Assembly: GCA_035292585.1 (NCBI GenBank)
Contig: DATDPU010000163.1
Coordinates: forward strand, 62,001 to 126,000
Direction: 5' to 3'
Source of the DNA: DASSFZ01 sp035292585
GTDB taxonomy: Bacteria > Chloroflexota > Anaerolineae > Fen-1058
DNA: 64,000 nt
Shown here: one piece after another, positions 42,094 to 50,779 of the stretch
Position numbering within the stretch: the first letter of the stretch is position 1
Layout of the letters: the number at the start of each line of letters is the position of its first letter
Made by a program: the position numbers and the translations under genes
Notes under the pieces: model-generated
Told to the model about the DNA's origin: nothing
Databases searched by the model: none
Seen by the model: only the letters and a program-made list of their open reading frames with translations

Positions 42094-43467
42094 CCCACGC
42101 TCCAATAGATTATCCAAGACCAGTTGCGTGATGTGCTTTACGGCGACGGGCAACTTGTGCCGCCGTTTACCCCATTCCAATTGTAACAAACAACCCGGAT
42201 TCGCGCTAACGACAACGTCTGCATCGGTCGCGATCACATCGGCCATCTTCCGGTCGAGGAGTTCCTTAGACATCGCCGGGTGGGTCAGGTTGTAGATGCC
42301 GGCGCTGCCGCAGCAGCGGGTGGCGTCGGGCAACTCACGCAGGTCCAGGTTGTGCAGCCGCGCCAGCAGTGCGCGCGGCGGGCGGCGCACGCCTTGCACG
42401 TTGGCGAGATGGCAGGGTTCGTGGTAAGTCACTCTCACCCCTACCCGCTCTTCGAGAAGGGTGGGGAGCTGGGCAGGCATGATCTCGTCCAGCCACTCGG
42501 TGATGTCGCGCACCTTCGATGCGAAACGCTTAGCGCGCTCAGCCCAGGCCGGATCAGCATGCAGCAGGTGCGCGTATTCCTTGAGAGACCCGCTGCACGC
42601 TGCGCAATCGGCGACGATAGCGTCCAGCTCGCCCAGGCGCTCAAAGGCGGCGATGTTGCGCCGGGCGAACGAGCGCGCTTTGTCTTTCAAGCCCTGATCC
42701 TCGTGCGGCGCGCCGCAGCACAGCTGATCCTTTGGCGTGATGACTTCGCAGCCAAAACGCTGCATCAGTTCCACCGAGGCGCGGCTGGCGTCGGCGAAGG
42801 CGACGTTCATCACGCAACCCAAGAAGAAGCCAACGCGGTATTGTCGTTGATGCGTGGGCTTGATGATTTCGTTGGTTAGTTGGCTGGTTGGATAGTTGGT
42901 TGGCATCCGTTTATCCGTTGTCCATCCGTTGCCTAGCTCTACCCGGATTGGCCTCGACAAGTCTGGGGCTATTTGATGCAAATCTCTGAGCGCCGGACCG
43001 ATTTTGGGCAGCCAGCCCAGCAGCCATACGCCCAGCCGATCCAGTTTCAGGCGTTGAACTAACCGCAGCGGCGCGGTAAAGAACTCCGCGCGGCGGGGCG
43101 AAACCAGGACGACGTTCAGCGCAAAACGCACCAGCCGGCTGCGCGGGCGCACGTGCCCGACGGCGGCGCGACCCTGGACGATCAGCTCGCCGATCGGGAT
43201 GCCGGCCGGGCACACCAGGTTGCAGGCGCGACAATCGAGGCAGTGGTAGAGATGTTCTTCGAGGCTGGGGGTTTCGAGATCGAGTTTGCCATCTTCGGCA
43301 GCGCGCAATAAGTTCAACCGGCCGCGCGGCGAAAAGGTTTCGAGCGTGGTCTGCTGGTACGTGGGGCAGGCAGGCAGACAGCGCCCGCACCGAACGCAAT
43401 CAGACAGCGCGTCGTAGTCAGGCAAATCGGGACCGAAAACTTGCTGGCCGGCAACCGGTTCGAACAA
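42088..43467 (-). CDS. glcF: Glycolate oxidase iron-sulfur subunit GlcF
   Basis: The 459-residue protein has two [4Fe-4S] motifs (CVRCGRCLPACP and CLDCRACNLVCP) and two CCG heterodisulfide-like domains (RFGCEVITPKDQLCCGAPHE; DATRCCGSAG). It passes electrons from GlcD. The start is TTG 43467 with GAGGA upstream. An insert at about residues 183-203 (TDKRMPTNYPTSQLTNEIIK), absent in my recollection of the family, is encoded by TTGGTTAGTTGGCTGG-type repeat at about 42860-42925. The frame is intact. Confidence 0.9.
   Translation of the reverse strand: MFEPVAGQQVFGPDLPDYDALSDCVRCGRCLPACPTYQQTTLETFSPRGRLNLLRAAEDGKLDLETPSLEEHLYHCLDCRACNLVCPAGIPIGELIVQGRAAVGHVRPRSRLVRFALNVVLVSPRRAEFFTAPLRLVQRLKLDRLGVWLLGWLPKIGPALRDLHQIAPDLSRPIRVELGNGWTTDKRMPTNYPTSQLTNEIIKPTHQRQYRVGFFLGCVMNVAFADASRASVELMQRFGCEVITPKDQLCCGAPHEDQGLKDKARSFARRNIAAFERLGELDAIVADCAACSGSLKEYAHLLHADPAWAERAKRFASKVRDITEWLDEIMPAQLPTLLEERVGVRVTYHEPCHLANVQGVRRPPRALLARLHNLDLRELPDATRCCGSAGIYNLTHPAMSKELLDRKMADVIATDADVVVSANPGCLLQLEWGKRRHKLPVAVKHITQLVLDNLLERGA
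42860..42925. repeat. Repeat-derived in-frame insertion inside glcF
   Basis: TTGGTTAGTTGGCTGGTTGG and neighbouring TTATCCGTTGTCCATCCGTTG units have the character of the intergenic simple repeats elsewhere in this window. The segment is a multiple of three and keeps the frame. Confidence 0.6.
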
Positions 43468-43900
43468 GGCTCATTCCTCAGGATCAACTATAGCATGTGA
43501 AGGACGGGCGGTGCAAACAGGGAGCGCGCACGCGCGCACGTGCAAGCAGTACCTTGCACGCCGCCATTGTAAGGTTTGGCGACAAGCATTTGACCGATTG
43601 CACGCTCTGCATTAGACTTTTGGCACCGGCCACTTTTGTCACTATCAAGACTTACGCAGTTGGCGCGGCAGTTGCACTGCCGCCGCCTCATCTGCCGCAG
43701 TACAACTGCGACAGCAACATGCAACTGCGTAAGTCCTGACTATCCTAAAATGGTTGTTTTACACCCATGAGCCGGCGGAGCGTGGCAATTTGCCGCGCGC
43801 TGACCGCGCTCGTCGTGTCGCTCTCTTTTTCCCTGCGACCGATGCGGTAGTAGGTGCAGCCAGATGTGATAGATTGCGGAGGATTCCGGCCAAAACGATC
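43468..43900. other. Intergenic region between divergent glcF and the cyclase gene
   Basis: It contains the MITE-like element at 43649-43735 and a GCGCGCACGCGCGCAC alternating stretch at about 43526. GGAGG at 43878 lies 18 bases before the cyclase ATG. I see no other gene. Confidence 0.6.
43649..43735. mobile_element. MITE-like element with GACTTACGCAGTTG inverted ends
   Basis: GACTTACGCAGTTG (43649-43662) and CAACTGCGTAAGTC (43722-43735) are a perfect 14-bp inverted repeat, extending imperfectly outward. The inside holds GGCAGTTGCACTGCC and GCCGCAGTACAACTGCG. No transposase is present. Confidence 0.8.
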
Positions 43901-46900
43901 ATGAGCGACCCGATACAAGTCGAACTGGAGAAGTTACGCACGGCGCTGGCCGGGCTGGAAGCGCAGCGGGCGGTTCTCGGCGAGGCGATCGTCGAACCGG
44001 CGCTGGCCTCGCTGCGTGAAAAAATCGCGGCGCTGGAGGCGCAGATCGCCGCCACAGCCGTAGAACAACGCCGCATCGTCACCATCCTCTTCACCGACAT
44101 CGTCGGCTCGACCGCGCTGGCCGAAAAACTCGACCCGGAAGATTGGCGCGAAGTGCTCACCACCATCCACAGCGGGGTTGGTCATTACATCCAGCGCTAT
44201 GAGGGCAGCGTCGTGCAATACTTAGGCGATGGGCTGCTCGCGCTGTTCGGCGCACGGGCCTCCAGCGAGTACGATCCGGAAAATGCGATCCGCGCCGCGC
44301 TCGACATTCAGGCCGGTCTCGCCGCGCTACAGACCGGCCAGCCGATCCAGCTGCGTATCGGCATCCACAGCGGCCTGGTCGTCCTCGGCGATGTCGGCTC
44401 GGAGGTGAAACACGAATTCGCCGCGACGGGCGACGCGATGAACTTTGCCGCGCGGCTGCAAGCGGCTGCGCCTCCCGGCGGCGTCCTGATTTCGCACGAC
44501 GCCTATCGCTACGTGCGCGGCGTGTTCGACGTGATGCCGCAAGCGCCGCTACAGATCAAAGGCAGAAGCGAGCCGGTCCAAACGTACCTGGTGCGGCGCG
44601 CCAAGCCGCGCCCCTTTCGCACCGTCACACGCGGTGTGGCCGGGATCGAGACACGCACTGTCGGGCGTGAGGCAGAAGCGAAAAGCCTACAGTCGGCAGT
44701 AATAACGGCATTTGAAGAGCGCGCAGTCGTATGGGCGCAGCTGGTGGGCGAGCCGGGCATGGGCAAAAGCCGGCTGCTGAGCGACATGATGGAGTACCTG
44801 GAGCTGCGACCGGAAGTGTTCCGGGTGTTCCGCGCCCGCGCCTTTCAAGGCGATGAAAAGCATGCCTTTGGACTGATTCGCCAAATGTGGTTCGACCGCT
44901 TTCAAATCGCCGAAGATGCGCCGCTGGCCGAGGCCGAGGCGCGCTGGCTGGAACAATTCCTGGCGGTGCGCGGGCCAGGCTCTGAAGAAGCGGCGCACGC
45001 CTTGGGACTGCTGGTCGGTCTGCCGTTCCACGCCAGCCCGCACATCGGAGCCATGCGCCACGACCCGGCGCAAGTCAAAGGGCGGGCCATCGTCGTGAGC
45101 CGCGAACTCTTGACTGCCATTCGCGCTGAACGACCGATCGTCATCCTGCTGGAAGATCTGCACTGGGCCGATCCGTCGTCGTGGGAATACCTGAGGCGCG
45201 TGATTCTGGAAGCGTTGCCAGGGCAACATGGCCTGTGCGTGCTGGCGACGGCGCGCCCGGAATGGCAGCCGCCGGAGGCGCTGCTTCAGCACGCCAACTA
45301 TCGCTCGATCGCACTCACTCCCCTACCCGATGCCGCCAGCCGCGAACTTGCGCTCGAGCTCATGCGATCGGTGACGCGTGTGCCGGAAGAGGCGATCCAG
45401 CTGATCGTCGAACGGTCGGAAGGCGTGCCGTACTTCGTGGAAGAGCTGATCAACTGGTTTCTCGATCGCGGCGTCATCGATCGCAGCCAGGAACCCTGGC
45501 GCTTCGATCCCGCACGCTGGCAGGCCTCACCCCTTCCCTCAACCTTACAACACTTGCTGCTCACCCGCCTCGGCGCGTTGCGCGATGGCGAGCGCCTCGT
45601 CTTACAGCGCGGTTCGATCTTCGGGCGCAACTTTTGGGAGAGCGGCCTAGCCGCGCTCGGCGTGCAGGCCGAGCGCGAAACACTCGGGCAACTGCAGCGG
45701 CGCGGCTTCATCCAGGCGCAGCCCGAATCCTCGCTGTCCGGCGAGGCCGAATGGAGTTTTCACCACAACCTGTTGCGCGATGTCACCTACGAGAGCGTGC
45801 TCAAGCGCGAACGGAAACCGTTGCACAAAGCGGCGGCCGCGTGGCTGGAGGCCCAGGCGCGCAAGGCGGGGCGGCTCGACGAGTTTGCCGGGCTGCTGGG
45901 CGAGCACGCCGAGCGCGCCGGCGAGGTGAACGCCGCGGCCGAGTGGTATTTGCGCGCCGGTGAACACGCCGGGGCGAAAGGCGCGCCGCTGGAGGCGAGC
46001 AAGTTCCTCGCTCGCGCGCTGGAGTTGACGCCGCCCGACGATCTCGAACGACGCTGGCGAGCGGTGCTGGCGCGGACAGATGTGGTGAGCACTTTGGGCG
46101 AGCCGGAGCCTTATCGCGAAGGCGTCGTGACCTTGCTGCAGCTGGCGGAAAACTTGGACGAGGAGCGGCGCGCGGTCGCGCGTTACCGCCAGGGTTTATA
46201 TCTGGAGAAAACCGGAGACCTGCGCGGCGCAGTGCAAGCGTATGATGCGGCGCTGGCCTCAGCGCGCCGCGCGCAGAATCGCGCGCTTGAAACGGCAGTG
46301 CTGGCGATGAAGGGGATTTCCCAGAACCGGCTGGGCGATCTCGATGGAGCAGACGCCACAGCCCAAGAAGCGCTCGCGGGCGCTCGTGAGGTGGATGAAG
46401 CGACGGCCGCCCGCGCCATGAATAATGTGGCGGTGTACTACGTCGAATCGGGGGACTTAGCCAAAGCGGCGCAACTGCATAGCGAGCAAGCCGCGATCAG
46501 TCATCGGCTGGGCGATCGTGCGGCCGAGGCCAATGCGCTGGGAAACCTGGGGTACGATTACAGCTTGTTGGGTATGTACGAACTGGGGCGCGCGGCGCTT
46601 GAACAAGCGCTCCAGATGCATCAGGCGCTGGGAGCGCGCCGCCAGAGCGCCTATATGCTGCTCAACCTGGGCCTGGTTCACTGGCGAAGCGGAAACGTGA
46701 CCGCTGCACGCCAGGTGTTGAAGCAGGTACAGAGCGAGCTGGCGGAATTGGGCGATACGTTCGGGCGCGCGGCGGGGCTGTCCTATCTCGCGCTGGCGCT
46801 GGAGCACTCCGGCAATATGGCGAGCGCGCAGTGGCGGTTTGAGCGCGCCCGCGACATCTTCCAAGGCATGGGCGTGCTGGGATACGCGATGGACGCATCG

Positions 46901-47239
46901 GCGAGCCTGGCCCGCTGCGCCCTGGCGCAGGGAAACCAGGACGAGGCGCGGCGCTATGTTGAAGAAGTGTGGGGATATGTGCAGCAATACGGCGCGCATG
47001 GGATGGAGTTTCCGCTGCGCGCCTATCAGGCCTGCGCGGAGGTCTTTGAGGCGTTGGGCGAGCCGGATCGATCGCGCGCAGCCGTAGAAGGAGGCTATCA
47101 TGAGCTGATCCGACGCGCGGAGAAGATCAGCAATATCGGGTGGGGCAAGTCATTTCTGGTCAACGTGCCGGAGCATTGCGCGCTGCTTGACCTGTGGGAT
47201 CGGCTCACGCCTGAGCAGGCGCACGCTCCCAACCCATGA
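43901..47239 (+). CDS. Class III adenylate/guanylate cyclase - AAA ATPase - TPR protein
   Basis: The protein of about 1112 residues has a coiled coil (residues 3-60), a class III cyclase domain (about 60-230) with metal aspartates in ILFTDIVGST and QYLGDGLLALFG and the base/transition-state segment FAATGDAMNFAARLQAA, an AAA/NACHT-like ATPase (about 265-600, Walker A GEPGMGKSR, Walker B IVILLEDLHWADPS) and about ten TPR-like helical pairs to the end. It is a cytosolic signalling ATPase of the kind common in actinobacteria and Chloroflexota. The ATG at 43901 begins the coiled coil; the frame is open from 43754. Confidence 0.88.
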   Translation: MSDPIQVELEKLRTALAGLEAQRAVLGEAIVEPALASLREKIAALEAQIAATAVEQRRIVTILFTDIVGSTALAEKLDPEDWREVLTTIHSGVGHYIQRYEGSVVQYLGDGLLALFGARASSEYDPENAIRAALDIQAGLAALQTGQPIQLRIGIHSGLVVLGDVGSEVKHEFAATGDAMNFAARLQAAAPPGGVLISHDAYRYVRGVFDVMPQAPLQIKGRSEPVQTYLVRRAKPRPFRTVTRGVAGIETRTVGREAEAKSLQSAVITAFEERAVVWAQLVGEPGMGKSRLLSDMMEYLELRPEVFRVFRARAFQGDEKHAFGLIRQMWFDRFQIAEDAPLAEAEARWLEQFLAVRGPGSEEAAHALGLLVGLPFHASPHIGAMRHDPAQVKGRAIVVSRELLTAIRAERPIVILLEDLHWADPSSWEYLRRVILEALPGQHGLCVLATARPEWQPPEALLQHANYRSIALTPLPDAASRELALELMRSVTRVPEEAIQLIVERSEGVPYFVEELINWFLDRGVIDRSQEPWRFDPARWQASPLPSTLQHLLLTRLGALRDGERLVLQRGSIFGRNFWESGLAALGVQAERETLGQLQRRGFIQAQPESSLSGEAEWSFHHNLLRDVTYESVLKRERKPLHKAAAAWLEAQARKAGRLDEFAGLLGEHAERAGEVNAAAEWYLRAGEHAGAKGAPLEASKFLARALELTPPDDLERRWRAVLARTDVVSTLGEPEPYREGVVTLLQLAENLDEERRAVARYRQGLYLEKTGDLRGAVQAYDAALASARRAQNRALETAVLAMKGISQNRLGDLDGADATAQEALAGAREVDEATAARAMNNVAVYYVESGDLAKAAQLHSEQAAISHRLGDRAAEANALGNLGYDYSLLGMYELGRAALEQALQMHQALGARRQSAYMLLNLGLVHWRSGNVTAARQVLKQVQSELAELGDTFGRAAGLSYLALALEHSGNMASAQWRFERARDIFQGMGVLGYAMDASASLARCALAQGNQDEARRYVEEVWGYVQQYGAHGMEFPLRAYQACAEVFEALGEPDRSRAAVEGGYHELIRRAEKISNIGWGKSFLVNVPEHCALLDLWDRLTPEQAHAPNP

Positions 47240-47261
47240 GCGCGTTCAGGAGAAAACGATC

Positions 47262-47669
47262 ATGTCCGCAACACCTCCGACCTTCGCCAGAAACAACAGC
47301 GACGTCACTTCCGACGTGTGGATCACGGCGCCGCCGCAGAAGGATGGTAAACCGGTCAGCCACAGCAAAGGCCAATATCATCGACCCGCCGACGGCCCCA
47401 ACTTTCCCGTCGGGCGGGTGGTGATGAACCTGATGTTGAACAAGGCGGCGGGCAGCGCCATCGATCCGCCGGTCAAGGTCCGGCTCGCGATCACGCAAGA
47501 CGATGTCAATCGCGCGAAAGGACAGCTGTTCAAGGTAGGGTACTGGCGACCCGGCGGCGGGCCGGGCGGTGAGTGGGTCATCTTGAAACAAGATATTCCC
47601 TGCGCGGTCGGCGCCGCCGAGGTGGATTTCGCCAAGCTGGGCGATCCGCCGATCGCAATATCACCGTAA
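47262..47669 (+). CDS. Hypothetical protein, 135 residues
   Basis: The ATG at 47262 has CAGGAG upstream and lies 22 bases after the cyclase-TPR stop, so the two may be one operon. The protein is soluble and glycine/proline-rich: QKDGKPVSHSKGQYHRPADG, then a hydrophobic VGRVVMNLMLNKAAG, and YWRPGGGPGGEWVIL. It has no cysteine except one near the C-terminus. I do not recognise a family. Confidence 0.6.
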   Translation: MSATPPTFARNNSDVTSDVWITAPPQKDGKPVSHSKGQYHRPADGPNFPVGRVVMNLMLNKAAGSAIDPPVKVRLAITQDDVNRAKGQLFKVGYWRPGGGPGGEWVILKQDIPCAVGAAEVDFAKLGDPPIAISP

Positions 47670-47844
47670 GGATGAAGGCGGAACCCCCGCTGCGCGAGGG
47701 CAGGTGATGAGGGATGAAATGAGGGAGAGTTATCATCGGCGGCGGGTGACAGATGCCACTAGGGAACAGCCTGGGGAAATGTTACTTTATGGCGAGTTGT
47801 CAGGTTCGCTGCGCCCCGCTCTGCGGGTTGTGGGCGGGCGAGAG

Positions 47845-47950
47845 GCCCCCGACCACTTAATTTTGCGGGGTTGGGACGGCAGTTGCACTGCCGTCCGCCG
47901 CAGTGCAACTGCGGCAGGAACTATGCAACTTCAAGTTGTCGAAGTACTAG
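47845..47950. repeat. Dispersed palindromic element, copy 2
   Basis: The reverse complement of this stretch matches 9597-9745 (TGAAGTTGCATAGTTCC, CGGCGGACGGCAGTGCAACTGCCGTC, CCCCGCAAAATTAAGTGGTCGG). The interval 47670-48008 holds nothing else convincing. Confidence 0.75.
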
Positions 47951-48008
47951 GCCCTACGCTACGGCTAAACTGACCAGAAGGACCAGTCAAGAACGCGGGA
48001 GGACAGCC

Positions 48009-48251
48009 ATGAAGACACAAGCACAGCAATTTGAATGGACGGTCGTCAAGTCGCATTGGTGCCCGGCTGCCAACGCCGACGTCGCCTTGCTGGAAAGGCG
48101 CGTGTATCCCCAGGCCGACTTCATTGACACCGACACCTTCCGCGTCGTCGAACAGCGTTGCTCGCATGATATTCAGTGCAACCTGAACGACCACGTCCAC
48201 TGCAAGTGGTCGGGCACGAACCCCCTCTACGATCCGTTCGCTGAGTCCTAA
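48009..48251 (+). CDS. Small cysteine/histidine-rich protein, 80 residues
   Basis: GGGAGGA precedes the ATG. The protein has four cysteines (residues 18, 51, 57, 65) and clustered histidines (CSHDIQCNLNDHVHC), which suggests binding of a metal such as zinc. The stretch DVALLERRVYPQADF is not recognised. A strong terminator follows, then the octahaem cytochrome gene. Function unknown. Confidence 0.65.
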   Translation: MKTQAQQFEWTVVKSHWCPAANADVALLERRVYPQADFIDTDTFRVVEQRCSHDIQCNLNDHVHCKWSGTNPLYDPFAES

Positions 48252-48281
48252 ACGGGATCGACACCCCTCACAACGCTAGCC

Positions 48282-48325
48282 CGAGACGGCGTGCTCGTGA
48301 CGAGCGCCGTCTCGCGTCGTTTTCC
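48282..48325 (+). terminator. Rho-independent terminator before the HAO-like gene
   Basis: CGAGACGGCG and CGCCGTCTCG form a perfect 10-bp stem with a further CTCG/CGAG inner stem, followed by CGTCGTTTTCC. It isolates the island downstream from the small gene upstream. Confidence 0.75.
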
Positions 48326-48335
48326 GTCCACCGTA

Positions 48336-48366
48336 TTTACCTGCGAACGTAGCCCCATGCTATACT
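48336..48366 (+). promoter_or_regulatory. Putative promoter of the nitrogen-oxide island
   Basis: TATACT at 48361-48366 follows TTTACC at 48336-48341 with a 19-base spacer, 55 bases before the HAO-like ATG. The spacer is long, which would suit an activated promoter such as one driven by the CRP/FNR-type regulator downstream. Confidence 0.4.
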
Positions 48367-48421
48367 ATTAGCCCCAGTTAAGCTGAAGACACCATCCTCG
48401 TGAGGAAGGAGGAGAAGGCCC

Positions 48422-49708
48422 ATGAGTTCTAATGAAGCGCAGAACGTCATGCGATCGGCGCGGCTGCTGGTCATCGGGTTGGTCGCCGTGATTTTGGTGT
48501 TGGGACTGGCGCTGGTCACATCGGTGATCGGGCGCGCCGTCACGCCGCCGCTCACCGAAGGCGCGGAGCGCGTCGATGCCCTGGCCGCCAGCAGCGACGA
48601 GTGCGTCATCTGCCATCGCCGCACCACGCCCGGCATCGTCGAGCAGTACGGCCACAGCACGATGGCTGCCGCCGAGGTGGTATGCCGGGATTGCCACGAA
48701 GTCAACGCCGATTATCCCGGCGCGATCGAACACGAAGACACGTACGTGCTGGGCTCGCCCACCACGGCCATGTGCCAGAAGTGCCACCAGCAGGAGGTGG
48801 CGCAATTCTATCAAAGCCGGCACAGCCTGCCGGCCTACGTCGCCTACGCCGGGCCGGATGCGTTGACACCCGAGCTGCAAGCGCAATATCGATCCATCCC
48901 CGAAGCCCAACTCGGCCCGATCGCCCAGCGCAGCGTGCTGTTCGACCTCGAAGGCCCGGACGTGACGCCGTTCGCGTGCGTCAGCTGCCACAGCATCGGC
49001 GATCCGAAACCCGACGGCTCGGTGGGCGAGTGCCAGAAGTGCCACTTGCGCCACGAGTTCAGCCTCGAACAGGCGCGCAAGCCGGAAACCTGCAACGCCT
49101 GCCACATCGGGCCGGATCATCCGCAGTGGGAAATCTACGAGGAATCGCCGCACGGCATCGCGTACCTGACCGGCGGCGACAACTGGCACTGGACCGCCGA
49201 ACCCGGCACGCTCAACGTCAACGATTTCCCCGCGCCGACCTGCGCCACCTGTCACTTCAGCGGCTTTGGCGCCAGCGGCACCACGCACGACGCGGGCGAC
49301 CGGCTAACGTGGTATCTCTTCGCGCCGATCAGCGAGCGGCGTCCGGTGTGGCAAGACAACAAGGTACGGATGCAGAACGTGTGCCTGGAGTGTCACAACC
49401 GCAACTTCCTCGACACGTTCTACACGGCCGCCGATACGGCGACCGAAGCGGTCAATGCCCGCGTGCGCGAGAGCGACCAGCTGATGCAGCCGCTGAAGGA
49501 TCAGGGTCTGCTCACGTCCGAACCGTTCGACGAGCCGATCGACTTCACCTATTTCGAGCTATGGCATCACTGGGGCCGCACCGCCAAGTTCGGCGTGTGG
49601 ATGCAGGGGCCGGATTACACTCAGTGGCATGGTATCTACGAAGTGTTGAGCGATCTGGCCGAGCTGCGCGAGATGGTCGATGCGAAGCTGAATGGGGCCG
49701 GAGAGTAG
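48422..49708 (+). CDS. Octahaem cytochrome c, hydroxylamine-oxidoreductase-like
   Basis: The 428-residue protein has an N-terminal membrane anchor or signal (about 13-34) and exactly eight CxxCH motifs (residues 61, 88, 118, 186, 204, 224, 274, 321). The C-terminus has FELWHHWGRTAKFGVWMQGP followed by DYTQWHGIYE, the expected HAO-family tail; tyrosine 399 in DYTQWHG is the candidate for the haem P460 cross-link that marks hydroxylamine-oxidising members. The family includes hydroxylamine oxidation, hydrazine oxidation and nitrite reduction. The order of genes with NirK and an NnrS-like protein supports nitrogen-oxide chemistry. A strong ribosome site (GGAAGGAGGAG) precedes the ATG. The mature protein is short for HAO (about 500-570). 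Confidence 0.82.
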   Translation: MSSNEAQNVMRSARLLVIGLVAVILVLGLALVTSVIGRAVTPPLTEGAERVDALAASSDECVICHRRTTPGIVEQYGHSTMAAAEVVCRDCHEVNADYPGAIEHEDTYVLGSPTTAMCQKCHQQEVAQFYQSRHSLPAYVAYAGPDALTPELQAQYRSIPEAQLGPIAQRSVLFDLEGPDVTPFACVSCHSIGDPKPDGSVGECQKCHLRHEFSLEQARKPETCNACHIGPDHPQWEIYEESPHGIAYLTGGDNWHWTAEPGTLNVNDFPAPTCATCHFSGFGASGTTHDAGDRLTWYLFAPISERRPVWQDNKVRMQNVCLECHNRNFLDTFYTAADTATEAVNARVRESDQLMQPLKDQGLLTSEPFDEPIDFTYFELWHHWGRTAKFGVWMQGPDYTQWHGIYEVLSDLAELREMVDAKLNGAGE

Positions 49709-49710
49709 CC

Positions 49711-50616
49711 ATGTATCACCTGGCGACTGCCTTCCCGATCGCGCGGCGTGTCCGCCTGCCGCTCTCGCGCGATCAGTTGATGCTGCTGATGGCGGCGATC
49801 AACGAGATTTTCCTCGGCATCGATATCTACCTGGCGCACAGCATCAGCGGGACGATCGTGCCCAACGAGTGGATTCCGATCCTCTTCGGCCCGGCTGCGG
49901 GCGTGTTGCTGCTGCTGGCCGGACTGATCGCCTTCCGGCAGCGCCCACTGGCGACGGTGATCGCCACGCTGGTGTTCGTCACGAGCATCGGCGTGGGCTT
50001 GCTGGGCGCGTACTTTCACCTGGTGCGCGCCATTCTGCCGAACGCGCTGCCCGGCCAGCAGGTCTCGATTGATCTGCTGGTCTGGGCGCCGCCGATCCTC
50101 GGCCCGTTGATGTTCGCGCTCGTCGGCGTGTTCGGACTGAGCGCCGCGTGGGTGGAAGACCCGCCCGACAGCGGCGAGTTGGTGCTGCTCGGCGGGCGGC
50201 GGCTGCGCCTGCCCTACAGCAAAACGCGCGCCTACTTCTTCATCGTCGGGATGGCGGCGCTGGCGACGGTCATCAGCAGCGTGCTCGATCATGCGCGCGC
50301 GAACTTCGCTAATCCCTGGCTGTGGGCGCCGACGATTGCCGGCATCTTCGGCGCGGTCATCGCCGTCGTCGTCGGCGCGCTCGACCATCCCCGGCGTCCC
50401 GATTTGATCCTCTATACCCTGGCCATGCTCGCGCTGATCGCCGTCGGGGTGATCGGCGCGCTGCTGCACGTTAATAGCAACCTGATCGCGCAGGGAACCA
50501 TCGTCGGTGAGCGGTTCGTGCGCGGCGCGCCGTTCCTCGCGCCGCTGTTGTTCGCCAACGTGGGGACGCTCGGTCTCATCGCACTGCTGCCGCCAAGTGA
50601 GGAGAAGAAGTCGTAA
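49711..50616 (+). CDS. Polytopic membrane protein, probable partner of the octahaem cytochrome
   Basis: The 301-residue protein has eight or nine membrane segments (LLMAAINEIFLGIDIYLAHS; LLLLAGLIAFRQRP; IATLVFVTSIGVGLLGAYFHL and so on). Histidines in LAHSI, YFHLV, LDHAR and LLHVN could bind haem b. It follows the cytochrome stop by two bases. I do not recognise a family; a quinone-interacting or electron-transfer role is an inference from the neighbour. The in-frame stretch upstream to 48601 is a shadow of the cytochrome gene. Confidence 0.7.
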   Translation: MYHLATAFPIARRVRLPLSRDQLMLLMAAINEIFLGIDIYLAHSISGTIVPNEWIPILFGPAAGVLLLLAGLIAFRQRPLATVIATLVFVTSIGVGLLGAYFHLVRAILPNALPGQQVSIDLLVWAPPILGPLMFALVGVFGLSAAWVEDPPDSGELVLLGGRRLRLPYSKTRAYFFIVGMAALATVISSVLDHARANFANPWLWAPTIAGIFGAVIAVVVGALDHPRRPDLILYTLAMLALIAVGVIGALLHVNSNLIAQGTIVGERFVRGAPFLAPLLFANVGTLGLIALLPPSEEKKS

Positions 50617-50650
50617 AGACCTTAACGCTCATGGATTGAACACGTGCGCC

Positions 50651-50722
50651 GTAGTGTAGGGCCTCGTGCCCGTTGCACGCCCACGACCCCACACGGGGGC
50701 GCAAGCAGGGGGCTAAGCTACT
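50651..50722. repeat. MITE-like family GTAGCCTAG, copy C (core only)
   Basis: The core from GTAGTGTAGGGCCTCGTGCC to GGGGGCTAAGCTACTG matches copies A and B. The outer inverted ends are degraded. It lies in the gap before the CRP/FNR gene. Confidence 0.7.
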
Positions 50723-50779
50723 GTCCATACCTTGTTCTGGACATGAGCCGACCTCAAAAGTCGTGCTAGAATTCCGCGT

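Noticed and set aside
42088..42930. Frameshift in glcF caused by the repeat insertion
   Set aside because: The reading frame is intact on both sides and the CCG motifs downstream are complete.
47704..47973. 89-codon frame upstream of the small cysteine-rich gene
   Set aside because: Its second half consists of the dispersed palindromic element and it has no ribosome site.
48601..49710. In-frame upstream extension of the membrane protein at 49711
   Set aside because: It overlaps the octahaem cytochrome gene in another frame, is arginine-rich and has no CxxCH or membrane pattern. The start at 49711 follows the cytochrome stop.
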